This document shows, piece by piece, positions 36,809-45,467 of a stretch of DNA of 59,582 nt. Source of the DNA: Microbacterium enclense (GTDB lineage: Bacteria > Actinomycetota > Actinomycetes > Actinomycetales > Microbacteriaceae); NCBI RefSeq assembly GCF_004022425.1, contig NZ_RBZY01000017.1:1-59582 (forward strand), in the 5' to 3' direction. Position numbers and translations under genes: made by a program. The notes below the pieces were generated by a model. The model did not search any database and had not been told where the DNA came from. It worked only from the letters and a program-made list of their open reading frames with translations. How positions within the stretch are numbered: the first letter of the stretch is position 1; the number at the start of each line of letters is the position of its first letter.

Positions 36809-37975
36809 TCAGGCGCCCCAACCGGCCTGGGTGCCGCCGACGCGCTCCTCGGCGATACGGGGCAGGTACCCGGATGCCGCGAACGCGGCCATGGGGTCGG
36901 CGGGGAGGCCGCGCGACTCGCGCCACTCGGCGAGGGCGGGACGCACGTCGGTGTAGAAGGCATCCATCAGGACCGCGTTGGCGGTGAGGACGTCGTTCGC
37001 GTGCTGCGCTGCGGTCAGCGCGTCACGATCGACGAGGAGGGCGCGAGCCGTCATCTCCTGCACGTTCAGCACCGAGCGGATCTGCCCCGGGATCTTGTCC
37101 TCGATGTTGTGGCACTGGTCGAGCATGAACGCGACGTCGGGGTTGTTGAGGCCTCCGCCGCGCACGACCTCGGTGAGGATGCGGAACAGCTGGAACGGGT
37201 CGGCAGCGCCGACGATGAGGTCGTCGTCGGCGTAGAAGCGCGAGTTGAAGTCGAACGAGCCGAGCTTGCCGAGGCGCAGCAACTGCATGACGATGAACTC
37301 GATGTTCGTGCCCGGCGCGTGATGGCCCGTGTCGAGGCACACGAGCGCCTTGTCGCCGAGGGCCGCCACCTGCGCGTAGGACGTACCCCAGTCGGGAACG
37401 TCGGTGTGGTAGAACGACGGCTCGAAGAACTTGTACTCGAGCACGAGGCGCTGGTCGTCGCCGAGGCGGGCGTAGATCTGCTGCAGCGAGTCCTGCAGTC
37501 GGTCCTGCCTGCCGCGCATGTCGTTCTGGCCGGGGTAGTTCGACCCCTCGGCGAGCCAGATCTTCAGATCGCGGGAGCCCGTGGCATCCATCACGTCGAT
37601 GCACTCGAGGTGGTGGTCGATGGCCTTGCGGCGGATGCGCTCGTCGTGGTGGGTGAGGGCGCCGAACTTGTAGTCCTCGTCCTGGAACGTGTTGGAGTTG
37701 ATCGTGCCGAGCTTCACGCCGAGGTCTTCGGCGTGGCGGCGAAGGGCCCCGAAGTCGTCGACGAGGTCCCACGGGATGTGCAGCGCCACGGTCGGGGCCA
37801 GGGCCGTCAGGCGGTGCACCTCGGCGGCATCGGCGATCTTCTCGAACGGATCGCGCGGCGTGCCCGCCGTCGGGAAGACCCGGAAGCGCGTGCCGGAGTT
37901 GCCGAATGCCCACGAGGGCAACTCGATCGCCTGGCCTTCGAGGGCCGAGAGGATTTCGGGGGTGAGGGTGCTCAT
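36809..37975 (-). CDS. rhaI: L-rhamnose isomerase
   Basis: The enzyme isomerises L-rhamnose to L-rhamnulose. At 388 residues it belongs to the RhaI-type (xylose-isomerase-like barrel), not E. coli RhaA. Metal and catalytic residues lie in KIWLAEGSNYPGQ, LEYKFFEPSFYHTD, CLDTGHHAPGTN and FDFNSRFYADDDL. The ATG at 37975 has AAAGGA as Shine-Dalgarno. It is divergent from the LacI-type regulator, with two operator copies between them. Order rhaI-rhaD-rhaB gives the full path from rhamnose to DHAP and lactaldehyde. No rhamnose transporter or mutarotase is in the window. Confidence 0.94.
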   Translation of the reverse strand: MSTLTPEILSALEGQAIELPSWAFGNSGTRFRVFPTAGTPRDPFEKIADAAEVHRLTALAPTVALHIPWDLVDDFGALRRHAEDLGVKLGTINSNTFQDEDYKFGALTHHDERIRRKAIDHHLECIDVMDATGSRDLKIWLAEGSNYPGQNDMRGRQDRLQDSLQQIYARLGDDQRLVLEYKFFEPSFYHTDVPDWGTSYAQVAALGDKALVCLDTGHHAPGTNIEFIVMQLLRLGKLGSFDFNSRFYADDDLIVGAADPFQLFRILTEVVRGGGLNNPDVAFMLDQCHNIEDKIPGQIRSVLNVQEMTARALLVDRDALTAAQHANDVLTANAVLMDAFYTDVRPALAEWRESRGLPADPMAAFAASGYLPRIAEERVGGTQAGWGA

Positions 37976-38016
37976 GGGCGGTCCTTTTCCACGACGGTGG
38001 GGTCGACCGAAACGTG

Positions 38017-38045
38017 TGAATCGTTTCAGATAATGAATCGTTTCA
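38017..38045. promoter_or_regulatory. Twin LacI-type operators of the rhamnose genes
   Basis: TGAATCGTTTCA occurs twice, at 38017-38028 and 38034-38045, 17 bases apart start to start. The near-palindrome TGAAWCGWTTCA is the kind of site LacI-family repressors bind. Placed between rhaI and its regulator, it should control both. Confidence 0.85.
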
Positions 38046-38090
38046 GACTGTAGTGTGGGAGCTTCGACTCGTCAAGCGGAGGAGACACCG

Positions 38091-39074
38091 GTGTCGGCAA
38101 GCATCAAAGACGTGGCGGCCGCCGCCGGGGTGTCCGTCGGGACCGTGTCGAACGTGCTCAACCGGCCCGAGAAGGTCTCTCCCGCGATCCTGGAGCGCGT
38201 CCACGCAACGATCGAGGAGCTCGGGTTCGTCCGCAACGACGCCGCCCGCCAACTGCGCGCGGGGCGGAGCCGCTCGGTCGGCCTCATCGTCCTCGACAGC
38301 GCGAACCCGTTCTTCGCGGAGGTCGCGCGCGGGGTCGAGGAGCGCGCCGACGCCGAAGGCCTCTCGGTGCTGCTCGGCAACAGCGGGCAGCACGGCACGC
38401 GCGAGGGCGCTTACCTCGACCTCTTCCGCGAGCAACGCGTGCGCGGTGTGCTTCTGACCCCGAGCGACCCCTCCGCCGCGGCGCTGGCGCACGCCGGCAT
38501 CCCTCTCGTCCTGGTGGACGGCGACTCGCCCGACGGGAACCTCTCCTCGGTCGCGGTCGACGACGTCGAGGGCGGCTATCTCGCTACCCGCCATCTCCTC
38601 GAGAGGGGTCGGCGCCGCCTCGCCTTCGTCGGCGGACCGCTCGCCGTGCGTCAGGTGGCCGACCGCCTCGCGGGCGCACGACGCGCCCTGGCCGAAGTGC
38701 CGGGCGCGCACCTCGAGATCGTCGAGAAGCCCGCCCTGACCGTCCTCGCGGGGCGCGAGGTGGGCGAGGAATTCGCCGCCCGCAGTCCGGAGGATCGACC
38801 GGATGCCGCCTTCTGCGCCAACGATCTGCTCGCCGTCGGCGTGCTGCAGGGGTCGGCGATCCTCGGAACGATCCGCGTACCGGAGGATCTCGCGATCATC
38901 GGTTACGACGACATCGACTTCGCGCAATCGACGGTGGTGCCGCTGTCGTCGGTACGGCAACCGGCGCACGAGATCGGCGCGACCGCGATCGAACTGCTCC
39001 TCGAATCCGACGCAGCCCCCCGACGCGTCCGCTTCCGGCCGGAGCTCGTGATCCGGGCCTCGACCGGCGGCTGA
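38091..39074 (+). CDS. LacI-family regulator of rhamnose catabolism
   Basis: A 327-residue LacI-type repressor with helix-turn-helix SIKDVAAAAGVSVGTVSNVL and hinge RAGRSRSVGLIVLD. A sugar-binding domain follows (AAFCANDLLAVGVLQGSAIL). I start it at the GTG at 38091, which has a strong GGAGGAG Shine-Dalgarno six bases upstream; an in-frame start at 38055 lacks one. It is divergent from rhaI and flanks two 12-base operators, so it very likely represses the rhamnose operon and itself. The inducer is probably rhamnose or a phosphorylated intermediate. Confidence 0.92.
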   Translation: MSASIKDVAAAAGVSVGTVSNVLNRPEKVSPAILERVHATIEELGFVRNDAARQLRAGRSRSVGLIVLDSANPFFAEVARGVEERADAEGLSVLLGNSGQHGTREGAYLDLFREQRVRGVLLTPSDPSAAALAHAGIPLVLVDGDSPDGNLSSVAVDDVEGGYLATRHLLERGRRRLAFVGGPLAVRQVADRLAGARRALAEVPGAHLEIVEKPALTVLAGREVGEEFAARSPEDRPDAAFCANDLLAVGVLQGSAILGTIRVPEDLAIIGYDDIDFAQSTVVPLSSVRQPAHEIGATAIELLLESDAAPRRVRFRPELVIRASTGG

Positions 39075-39094
39075 CCGGTCGCGACGCCGCGGGC

Positions 39095-39260
39095 GCACAA
39101 CTCCTGCACACGCGCCCCCACACCGGTGACCGACGGGGTCTCGAGCCGAAGTCGCCGGAGTTGTGCCGCCCGCGCGCGGCTCCTCCGCGCAGGACAACTC
39201 CTGCAGCCAGTCCCGAATCTCGGCAACAGCAGCCCTCCCGGCCGGTATCGCCGGAGTTGT
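39095..39260. repeat. Tandem intergenic repeat, family E (two hairpins)
   Basis: Two successive copies share CAACTCCTGCA at the left and TCGCCGGAGTTGT at the right. Copy 1 pairs GCACAACTCC (39095-39104) with GGAGTTGTGC (39157-39166). Copy 2 pairs ACAACTCC (39194-39201) with GGAGTTGT (39253-39260). They fill the 227-base gap between the convergent LacI-type and transglutaminase genes. Confidence 0.7.
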
Positions 39261-39301
39261 GGCGCTCGCGCCCCGCCGCACACCCCCCTGCGCCGTGAGA
39301 C

Positions 39302-40147
39302 CTACGTCTCGCGGGTGATCGTCACCTTCACCTTGAGCTGGCTCCTGCCCGGCCCCGCGTACACGCCCCGCAGGGGCGGGACGTCGTTGTAGTCGCGGCC
39401 ACGGCCGACGAGCACGTGCCGGTCGCCGATCTCGATGTTGTTCGTCGGGTCGAAGCCCTGCCAGTCGCCGGCGAACCACTCCACCCACGCGTGCGACTCG
39501 CCCGTGACCGCCTCGCCGACCTCGGCGGAGGGTTTCGGGTGCAGGTAGCCGGAGACGTAGCGGGCGGGGATGCCGACCTCGCGCAGCGCTCCGAGGGTGA
39601 TGTGCGCGATGTCCTGACACACGCCCTTGCGGGCCTCCCAGGCGTCCCCCGCCGTCGAGTGCACGCCCGTCACGCCCTGCATGTACTCGATCGCGTCCCC
39701 CACGGCCTCGGCGATCGCGTGCGCCGCGGGCCCCGGCCGGTCGTGCTGCGCCGCGATCGAGCGCGCGAGCTCGACGACCTCGGGGTGCGGGGTGGTGCGC
39801 CGCGTCTGCGTCAGCTGCTCGACGGTCGTGATCGATCGGGAGGCCTCGTCGTGCAGCGCGTCCCACGTGATGTCGGCGTGCTCGATCGGGCGCGGCCGCA
39901 CCTCGACGAGCGAACGGGCCGTGATCGTGAGCGCCGCATGGGGCGAGAGCACGTCGAACGCGGCAACGCGGGTGCCGAAGTAGTCGACGTACTGGTTGAC
40001 CGACGTCGACGGCTCGATGTCGAGCGACGAGCTCAACACGAACTGGCTGTCGGTCGAACCCGGGAGCATCCGCGCCTCGTTGTAAGAGGCGACGACGTCG
40101 CCCGGGTACACGAACCCGGTCTGGTGCTCGATGCGCAGGCGCTTCAC
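39302..40147 (-). CDS. Transglutaminase-like protein of the ATP-grasp/alpha-E cluster
   Basis: A 281-residue protein with an N-terminal beta domain (RLRIEHQTGFVYPGDVVASY) and a transglutaminase/protease-like core. The catalytic triad is visible as GVCQDIAH (Cys), ESHAWVEW (His) and GFDPTNN (Asp). Family members in this gene cluster are thought to cut or form peptide bonds in peptide-like metabolites; no member's product is firmly known to me. The GTG at 40147 overlaps the alpha-E stop as GTGA. It is the last gene of the triad. Confidence 0.9.
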   Translation of the reverse strand: MKRLRIEHQTGFVYPGDVVASYNEARMLPGSTDSQFVLSSSLDIEPSTSVNQYVDYFGTRVAAFDVLSPHAALTITARSLVEVRPRPIEHADITWDALHDEASRSITTVEQLTQTRRTTPHPEVVELARSIAAQHDRPGPAAHAIAEAVGDAIEYMQGVTGVHSTAGDAWEARKGVCQDIAHITLGALREVGIPARYVSGYLHPKPSAEVGEAVTGESHAWVEWFAGDWQGFDPTNNIEIGDRHVLVGRGRDYNDVPPLRGVYAGPGRSQLKVKVTITRET

Positions 40148-41076
40148 GAGATCTCTCCGATCCACGCGGGCTCGGCCTGCGTCGGGAAGAAGCGCGACCG
40201 GATGGCCTCGGATGCCTCGCGGGTCACCGTCTGCACGCGCTGCATGTGCTCGGGCAGCTCGGCGAGGATGTCGCTGATGGGGCGGTACTCCAGGTCGTTG
40301 CGGATCTGCCCGAGGGCGCGCAGCACCGTGTTGGAGTGGCCGACACGGTCGGCGCGGGGGTCGATGGCGCTCATGCAGTCCTCGGCGCGCTGGATGGAGT
40401 AGATGATCGACCGGGGGAACAGGCGGTCCAGGAGCAGGAACTCGGCGGCGTTGCGGGCGCTCGGCATCCCTCGATAGGTCCGCAGGTACGCCTCGTAGGC
40501 GCCGCAGGAGCGGAGGATCGTCGTCCAGGACGGCCCCGACACCTCGGTGAGCGACCGGGTCGCGAGCAGGCGCGCGGTCATGTCGGTGCGCTCGATGCTG
40601 CGCCCGAGGGTGAAGAACTGCCAGGCTTCGTCGCGGTTCGTGGAGGAATCCACGATGCCGATCGCGAGGGCGGCGCGCTCGCGCACCCACTGGAAGAACT
40701 CGTGCACCTTGTCGGTCTGCAGGCGCCGTGGCATCCGGGAGTTCGTCGTGTTCAGGATCTCCCACAGCTCGGTCGAGACGATCTCGCGGGCGCGGCGGGC
40801 GTTCTCCCGGGCGGCGGTGAGGGAGTAGGCGATGCTCGACGGGTTCATGCGGTCGACCGCGAGCCGGGCGAGGACGTCGTCGCGGCGGACCGTGTCGACG
40901 TTCTCGGGGAACGCCGACCCCATGACGCTGAGGAGCGAGCGGCACGCGGTGTCCTCGTCGATCCACGGATCCTCGAGGAGGAGTTGCAGGTGGACGTCGA
41001 GGATGCGCGCGGTGCCGTCGGACCGCTCGATGTAGCGGCCGATCCAGAACAGCGACTCGGCGATGCGACTCAGCAC
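40144..41076 (-). CDS. Alpha-E domain protein
   Basis: A 310-residue, mostly helical protein of the alpha-E family, starting VLSRIAESLFWIGRYIERSD, the family's most conserved stretch. It always occurs with a circularly permuted ATP-grasp and a transglutaminase-like protein. Its biochemical role is unknown. The GTG start at 41076 lies seven bases inside the end of the ATP-grasp gene, just downstream of that gene's CAG repeats. Slippage in the repeats would change how that gene ends relative to this start. Confidence 0.9.
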   Translation of the reverse strand: MLSRIAESLFWIGRYIERSDGTARILDVHLQLLLEDPWIDEDTACRSLLSVMGSAFPENVDTVRRDDVLARLAVDRMNPSSIAYSLTAARENARRAREIVSTELWEILNTTNSRMPRRLQTDKVHEFFQWVRERAALAIGIVDSSTNRDEAWQFFTLGRSIERTDMTARLLATRSLTEVSGPSWTTILRSCGAYEAYLRTYRGMPSARNAAEFLLLDRLFPRSIIYSIQRAEDCMSAIDPRADRVGHSNTVLRALGQIRNDLEYRPISDILAELPEHMQRVQTVTREASEAIRSRFFPTQAEPAWIGEIS

Positions 41077-42797
41077 GAGGACACCTCCCCGTCGCTCTGC
41101 TGCTGCTGCTGCTGCTCGGCCTGCGGGCCGTGCTGGACGCCGGCATCGGCCTGCTGCTGCTGTTCCTGCTGATCGCGGTCGGCGCGATGGTCGCGCGGGG
41201 CGGTGGCGGGGACGGGCTGCCCGTCGTAGATGATCGGGATCGCCTCGGTCACCGCCGCCTGGTCGGCGACGAGCCCCGAGACGCCGGTGCCCTGGCCGTA
41301 CTCGACGTGGGACGGGGCGGAACCCCCGACGACCCACGTGTCCTTCGAGCCGCCGCCCTGGCTGGAGTTCACCACGAGCTGCCCCTCGGGGAGGGCCACG
41401 CGGGTGAGACCGCCGGGGAGCACCCAGATGTCGTCGCCGTCGTTGACGGCGAAGGGCCGCAGGTCGGCGTGGCGGGGGCGCATGCCGTCCTCCACGAGCG
41501 TCGGAATCGTCGAGAGCATGACGACCGGCTGCGCGATCCAGCCGCGCGGGTCGGCGAGCAGCCGCTGCCGCAGCTTCTCGAGCTCCGCGGGCGAGGCGTC
41601 CGGGCCCACGACGAGGCCCTTGCCGCCGGAGCCGTCGACGGGTTTCACAACCAGTTCGGGCAGGCGATCGAGCACCTCTTCGAGCGCGCCCGGATCCTCG
41701 AGCCGCCAGGTGTCGACGTTCTTGAGGATCGGTTCCTCAGCGAGGTAGTACCGGATGAGGTCGGGCACGTAGGTGTAGAGCAGCTTGTCGTCGGCGACGC
41801 CGTTGCCGACGGCGTTGGCGATCGTGACGTTGCCCAGGCGCGCGGCGAGCATGAGCCCGGGTGCCCCGAGCATCGAGTCCGCGCGGAACTGCAGCGGGTC
41901 GAGGAAGTCGTCGTCGACGCGGCGGTAGATGACGTCGACGCGCTGCGGACCGCGGGTCGTGCGCATGAACACCTTGCCGCCGATGCACAACAGGTCACGG
42001 CCCTCGACCAGCTCGACGCCCATGAGGCGCGCGAGCAGCGTGTGCTCGTAGTACGCCGAGTTGTACACACCCGGGGTGAGCACCACGATATTCGGGTCGT
42101 CGATCCCGGGCGGGGCCGACGCGCGCAGCGCCGCGAGCAGCTTGTTGGGGTAGTCGCCGACGGGGCGCACCCGCATCGAGACGAACAACTCCGGCAGCGT
42201 CTGGGCCATCACACGGCGGTTCGAGATGACGTACGACACCCCGGAGGGCACGCGCACGTTGTCTTCCAGCACGCGCATCTCGCCGTGCTCGTCGCGGATG
42301 AGATCGATGCCCGAGACCTGGATGCGGACGCCGTTGGCGCTGCGGATGCCGGCTGCCTGACGGTAGAAGTACTGCGACGACGAGATGAGACCCGCCGGGA
42401 GCACCCCGTCGCGCACACAGTGCTGATTGCCGTACGCATCGTCGAGGAACGCCTCGAGGGCGCGCACCCGCTGCTTCACTCCCGCCTCGATGCGCGACCA
42501 TTCGTCATAGGCGATCACCCGGGGCACGGCATCCAGGGGGAAAGGACGCTCCTCACCGGCGAAGTCGAAGGTCACGCCCTGGGCGAGGTAGGAGCTGGCG
42601 AGCGAGTCGGTGCGCCCTCGCAGCTCTTCCTGCGTCATCTGCGCCAGCGTCTGGTACAGCTCCCGATACGCCTCGCGCGAGGGCGCCGCGTCACCGGAGG
42701 TGGCCGGAGCGCCGAACATCTCGTCGTACGCCGGGATGCCGGATGCGGTCTTGCGCGGCGCCAACGTGGAGCCGTAACCGTCGAACAGGTCACCCAT
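41070..42797 (-). CDS. Circularly permuted ATP-grasp protein with poly-Gln tail
   Basis: A 575-residue predicted peptide ligase of the circularly permuted ATP-grasp type 2 family. Characteristic stretches are RVIAYDEWSRIEAGVKQR, VLEDNVRVPSGVSYVISNRR, NAVGNGVADDKLLYTYVP, the nucleotide lysine region VVKPVDGSGGKGLVVGP and VNSSQGGGSKDTWV. The last ~40 residues are hydrophilic and glutamine-rich, with one run of six Gln encoded by six identical CAG codons (41097-41114 on the opposite strand) and a second shorter run. That tail is not typical. The ATG at 42797 follows TAGGCT by six bases. It heads a three-gene operon. Confidence 0.92.
   Translation of the reverse strand: MGDLFDGYGSTLAPRKTASGIPAYDEMFGAPATSGDAAPSREAYRELYQTLAQMTQEELRGRTDSLASSYLAQGVTFDFAGEERPFPLDAVPRVIAYDEWSRIEAGVKQRVRALEAFLDDAYGNQHCVRDGVLPAGLISSSQYFYRQAAGIRSANGVRIQVSGIDLIRDEHGEMRVLEDNVRVPSGVSYVISNRRVMAQTLPELFVSMRVRPVGDYPNKLLAALRASAPPGIDDPNIVVLTPGVYNSAYYEHTLLARLMGVELVEGRDLLCIGGKVFMRTTRGPQRVDVIYRRVDDDFLDPLQFRADSMLGAPGLMLAARLGNVTIANAVGNGVADDKLLYTYVPDLIRYYLAEEPILKNVDTWRLEDPGALEEVLDRLPELVVKPVDGSGGKGLVVGPDASPAELEKLRQRLLADPRGWIAQPVVMLSTIPTLVEDGMRPRHADLRPFAVNDGDDIWVLPGGLTRVALPEGQLVVNSSQGGGSKDTWVVGGSAPSHVEYGQGTGVSGLVADQAAVTEAIPIIYDGQPVPATAPRDHRADRDQQEQQQQADAGVQHGPQAEQQQQQQSDGEVSSC
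41097..41170 (-). repeat. CAG trinucleotide repeats encoding poly-Gln
   Basis: Six perfect CTG units (41097-41114; CAG on the coding strand) and a second imperfect run about 40 bases on encode the Gln-rich tail of the ATP-grasp protein. Perfect triplet tracts of this length are rare in such genomes and can change length without frameshift. Confidence 0.8.
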
Positions 42798-42809
42798 GCC
42801 CCGAGCCTA
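42798..42809 (-). promoter_or_regulatory. Leaderless -10 box of the ATP-grasp operon
   Basis: TAGGCT (42809-42804 on the minus strand), six bases, then the ATG at 42797. Confidence 0.55.
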
Positions 42810-42901
42810 CCCAGGCCCGTGTTGCGGAAGTGTTTCCCCCGCCCGGAGGGAGTCGTGGCTAGGCTGGCCCGACATCTGCCGCCTCGACCAAGGGTGCCCC
42901 C

Positions 42902-44125
42902 ATGCGCGTGCTCATCACCAGTTCCCGCAACACGTTCGCTCTCGACCTGGTCCGCAAGCTCGGCAGCGTCGGCCATACCGTCTTCGCCAGCGACACGTAC
43001 GACGGAGCGGTCGGCAGCCACTCGCGCTTCCTCGCGGGGCACCTGGTGACGCCGTCGCCCCGCTTCGAGACGGATGCCTTCATCGAGACGGTGAGCGCCT
43101 ACGTCCGCGCGCACGACATCGACCTGATCATCCCCACGTTCGAGGACGTCTTCTACCTCGCCGCCCGCGTCGCCGACCTCCCCGAGGGTGTCGAGCTCTT
43201 CGCCGGGAGCTTCTCGGACCTCGCCCGCCTGCACGACAAGGCGAGCTTCCAACGGCTGGCCCAGGATGCCGACGTCCCGATCCCCGAGACCGTCGTGGTG
43301 ACCTCTCCCGAGGAGCTGCGCACGGCGATCGAGAGCTTCCCGCGCTACTTCGCCCGCGCCGCGTTCTCGCGCGGCGGCGTCGGGCTGTTGACCAACACCG
43401 GACCGCTGGCGGGCAAGGTCCCGATCGAGGACTGCGTGCCGACCCCCGAGCAGCCGTGGCTCGTGCAGCCGTTCGTCGACGGGCCCATGGTGTGCACGTA
43501 CAGCGTCGTCGTCGACGGCCGCGTCACCGCTCACACGACGTACAAGGCGGGCGAGCAGTGGGCCCACAGCACCGCGATCGCCTTCATCGCCGTCGACAGC
43601 ACCGACACGCTGCGGTTCACGCAGCAGATCATCGAGACGCTCGACCCGACGTTCACGGGTCAGCTCTCGTTCGACTTCGTCGACCACGGCACCGACGGCA
43701 CTCCCGACTACAAGATCATCGAGTGCAATCCGCGGCCTACGAACGGCGTCATCCTGCTCGAAGCCGACGATGTCTCACGCGCGATCGAGGGGGCCGTCGA
43801 TCGGACGGTCGTGGCCGTACCCGGCACCGAGCGCCAGATCACGCTCGCCGTCCTCGCCGACGCGTTCACCGAACCGCTGAAGCACCTGCCCAAGACCCTG
43901 CACGACCTGGTGCACGTCCGCGACGTGGGGGCCGGCTGGTGGGACGACGCGGCGATGCTGTGGAGTCCGGCGACCATCGTCCACGGCGCGAAGATCTCGC
44001 ACGGCGACCGCAAGGAGGTACTCGCGGCGCTCGGCGACGACATCGTCTGGAACGGCGAGCCGATCCAGGGCATGTCCCCAGCGGATGCCGAGGCACTGGA
44101 GGCCGTGCACGCCGGCCGCGCGTAG
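42902..44125 (+). CDS. ATP-grasp protein, carbamoyl-phosphate-synthase-like
   Basis: A 407-residue ATP-grasp enzyme. The N-terminal Rossmann-like part (RVLITSSRNTFALDLVRKLG) and FASDTYDGAVGSHSR precede the ATP-grasp fold. Magnesium ligands show in QLSFDFVDHG and IIECNPRPTNGVIL. Such stand-alone ligases join a carboxylate to an amine in peptide or cell-surface synthesis. It is divergent from the permuted ATP-grasp operon across 104 bases, so a shared pathway is possible. The ATG at 42902 has AAGGG eight bases upstream. Its end is followed by repeat C2. Substrates unknown. Confidence 0.87.
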   Translation: MRVLITSSRNTFALDLVRKLGSVGHTVFASDTYDGAVGSHSRFLAGHLVTPSPRFETDAFIETVSAYVRAHDIDLIIPTFEDVFYLAARVADLPEGVELFAGSFSDLARLHDKASFQRLAQDADVPIPETVVVTSPEELRTAIESFPRYFARAAFSRGGVGLLTNTGPLAGKVPIEDCVPTPEQPWLVQPFVDGPMVCTYSVVVDGRVTAHTTYKAGEQWAHSTAIAFIAVDSTDTLRFTQQIIETLDPTFTGQLSFDFVDHGTDGTPDYKIIECNPRPTNGVILLEADDVSRAIEGAVDRTVVAVPGTERQITLAVLADAFTEPLKHLPKTLHDLVHVRDVGAGWWDDAAMLWSPATIVHGAKISHGDRKEVLAALGDDIVWNGEPIQGMSPADAEALEAVHAGRA

Positions 44126-44127
44126 CC

Positions 44128-44191
44128 GCGTGAGTCGCCTGGATTCGTCGCCTCCGGCCTTCGCCGGGCGACGAATCCTGGCGACTCACGC
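44128..44191. repeat. Intergenic repeat, family C, copy 2 (best preserved)
   Basis: Outer arms GCGTGAGTCGCC (44128-44139) and GGCGACTCACGC (44180-44191) are perfect over 12 bp. Inner arms GGATTCGTCGCC (44141-44152) and GGCGACGAATCC (44167-44178) are also perfect over 12 bp. It lies between two convergent genes, two bases after one stop and six before the other. Confidence 0.85.
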
Positions 44192-44197
44192 ACGGGG

Positions 44198-45373
44198 TCA
44201 GGGGCGCAGAACCACCTTGATGCAGCCGTCTTCCTTCTTCTGGAACGTCTCGTAGAGACCGGGGGCGTCTTCCAGCGGCGCGTGGTGCGTGACCAGGTCC
44301 ATGACGCCGAGCGGGTCGGCGGGATCCTCCACCAGGGGCAGCAGGTCGTCGATCCAGCGCTTGACGTTGCACTGGCCCATTCGCAGGTTGAGTTGCTGGT
44401 CGAACATCGTCTTCATCGGCAGGATGTCGGCCTCGCCGGCGTAGACGCCGCTCAGTGACACCGTCCCGCCGCGGCGGACGACGTCGATCGAGGCGTGCAT
44501 CGCGGCGAGGCGATCGAGGCCCGCCGTGTCCATGAGCTTCTGGGCGACGGCATCCGGGAGCAGGCCGATGGCGTTCTGCGCGAACTTGATGCCGCCGTTT
44601 CCGTGCGCCTCCATGCCGACCGCGTCGACGACCCCGTCGGCGCCTCGACCCTCAGTGAGGTCGCGGAGTTCGTCGATGACCGTGTCGGTGAGGTCGAAGG
44701 TCTCGACACCGTGGCGCTCGGCCATCGCCCGGCGCTCTGCGACGGGCTCGACCGCGAGGACGCGGTACCCGAGGTGCACGCCGACGCGGGCGGCGAACTG
44801 CCCGACCGGGCCCAGACCCATCACCGCGAGCGTCCCGCCGTCGGGGACGTTCGCGTACTGCACGCCCTGCCACGCCGTCGGCACGATGTCGCTGAGGAAC
44901 AGGTAGCGGTCGTCGGGCAGGTCGTCGCCGACCTTGATGTGGTTGTAGTCCGCGAGCGGGACGCGGAGGTACTCGGCCTGACCGCCGGGTACCTGTCCGT
45001 ACAGCTTGGTGTAGCCGAAGAGCGACGCCCCGCTGCCGTACTCGCGTACCTGCGTGGTCTCGCACTGGGACTGCAGCCCGCGCCGGCACATGAAGCAGTG
45101 CCCGCACGAGATGTTGAACGGGACGACGACGCGATCGCCGACCGCGAGGTTCGTGACGCCGGAGCCGACCTCGACGACGACACCCATCGGCTCGTGTCCG
45201 AGGACGTCGCCCGGGTCGATGAACGGCCCGAAGATCTCGTACAGATGCAGGTCGGAGCCGCAGATGGCGGTCGAGGTGATCTTCACGATCGCGTCGGTCG
45301 GTTCGAGGATCTGCGGGTCGGGGACGTCCTCGACGCGGACGTCGCGCTTGCCCTGCCAGGTCAATGCCTTCAT
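44198..45373 (-). CDS. Zinc-dependent dehydrogenase (FdhA-like)
   Basis: A 391-residue medium-chain dehydrogenase close to the glutathione-independent formaldehyde dehydrogenase group. Catalytic zinc ligands are in STAICGSDLHLYE and LGHEPMG. Structural zinc cysteines are in CGHCFMCRRGLQSQC. The NAD-binding loop is GLGPVGQFAARVG. The insert with QNAIGLLPD and GVYAGEADILP is typical of this branch. The true substrate may be another aldehyde. The ATG at 45373 has GGAAGG upstream. It stands alone in its orientation next to the glycosyltransferase operon, whose end it does not overlap. Confidence 0.9.
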   Translation of the reverse strand: MKALTWQGKRDVRVEDVPDPQILEPTDAIVKITSTAICGSDLHLYEIFGPFIDPGDVLGHEPMGVVVEVGSGVTNLAVGDRVVVPFNISCGHCFMCRRGLQSQCETTQVREYGSGASLFGYTKLYGQVPGGQAEYLRVPLADYNHIKVGDDLPDDRYLFLSDIVPTAWQGVQYANVPDGGTLAVMGLGPVGQFAARVGVHLGYRVLAVEPVAERRAMAERHGVETFDLTDTVIDELRDLTEGRGADGVVDAVGMEAHGNGGIKFAQNAIGLLPDAVAQKLMDTAGLDRLAAMHASIDVVRRGGTVSLSGVYAGEADILPMKTMFDQQLNLRMGQCNVKRWIDDLLPLVEDPADPLGVMDLVTHHAPLEDAPGLYETFQKKEDGCIKVVLRP

Positions 45374-45467
45374 CGTGTGTCTCTTTCCTTCCGGGGGACG
45401 CCCAGTCTGCGACGACGCGGACGAGCCACGGAGGTGGTTGACGAATGGGGTTCGAGCCCCACCGATC

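Noticed and set aside
41091..41170. CTG repeats considered as a CRISPR-like or micro-repeat array
   Set aside because: There are no spacers. The tract is in frame and encodes Gln inside the ATP-grasp protein.
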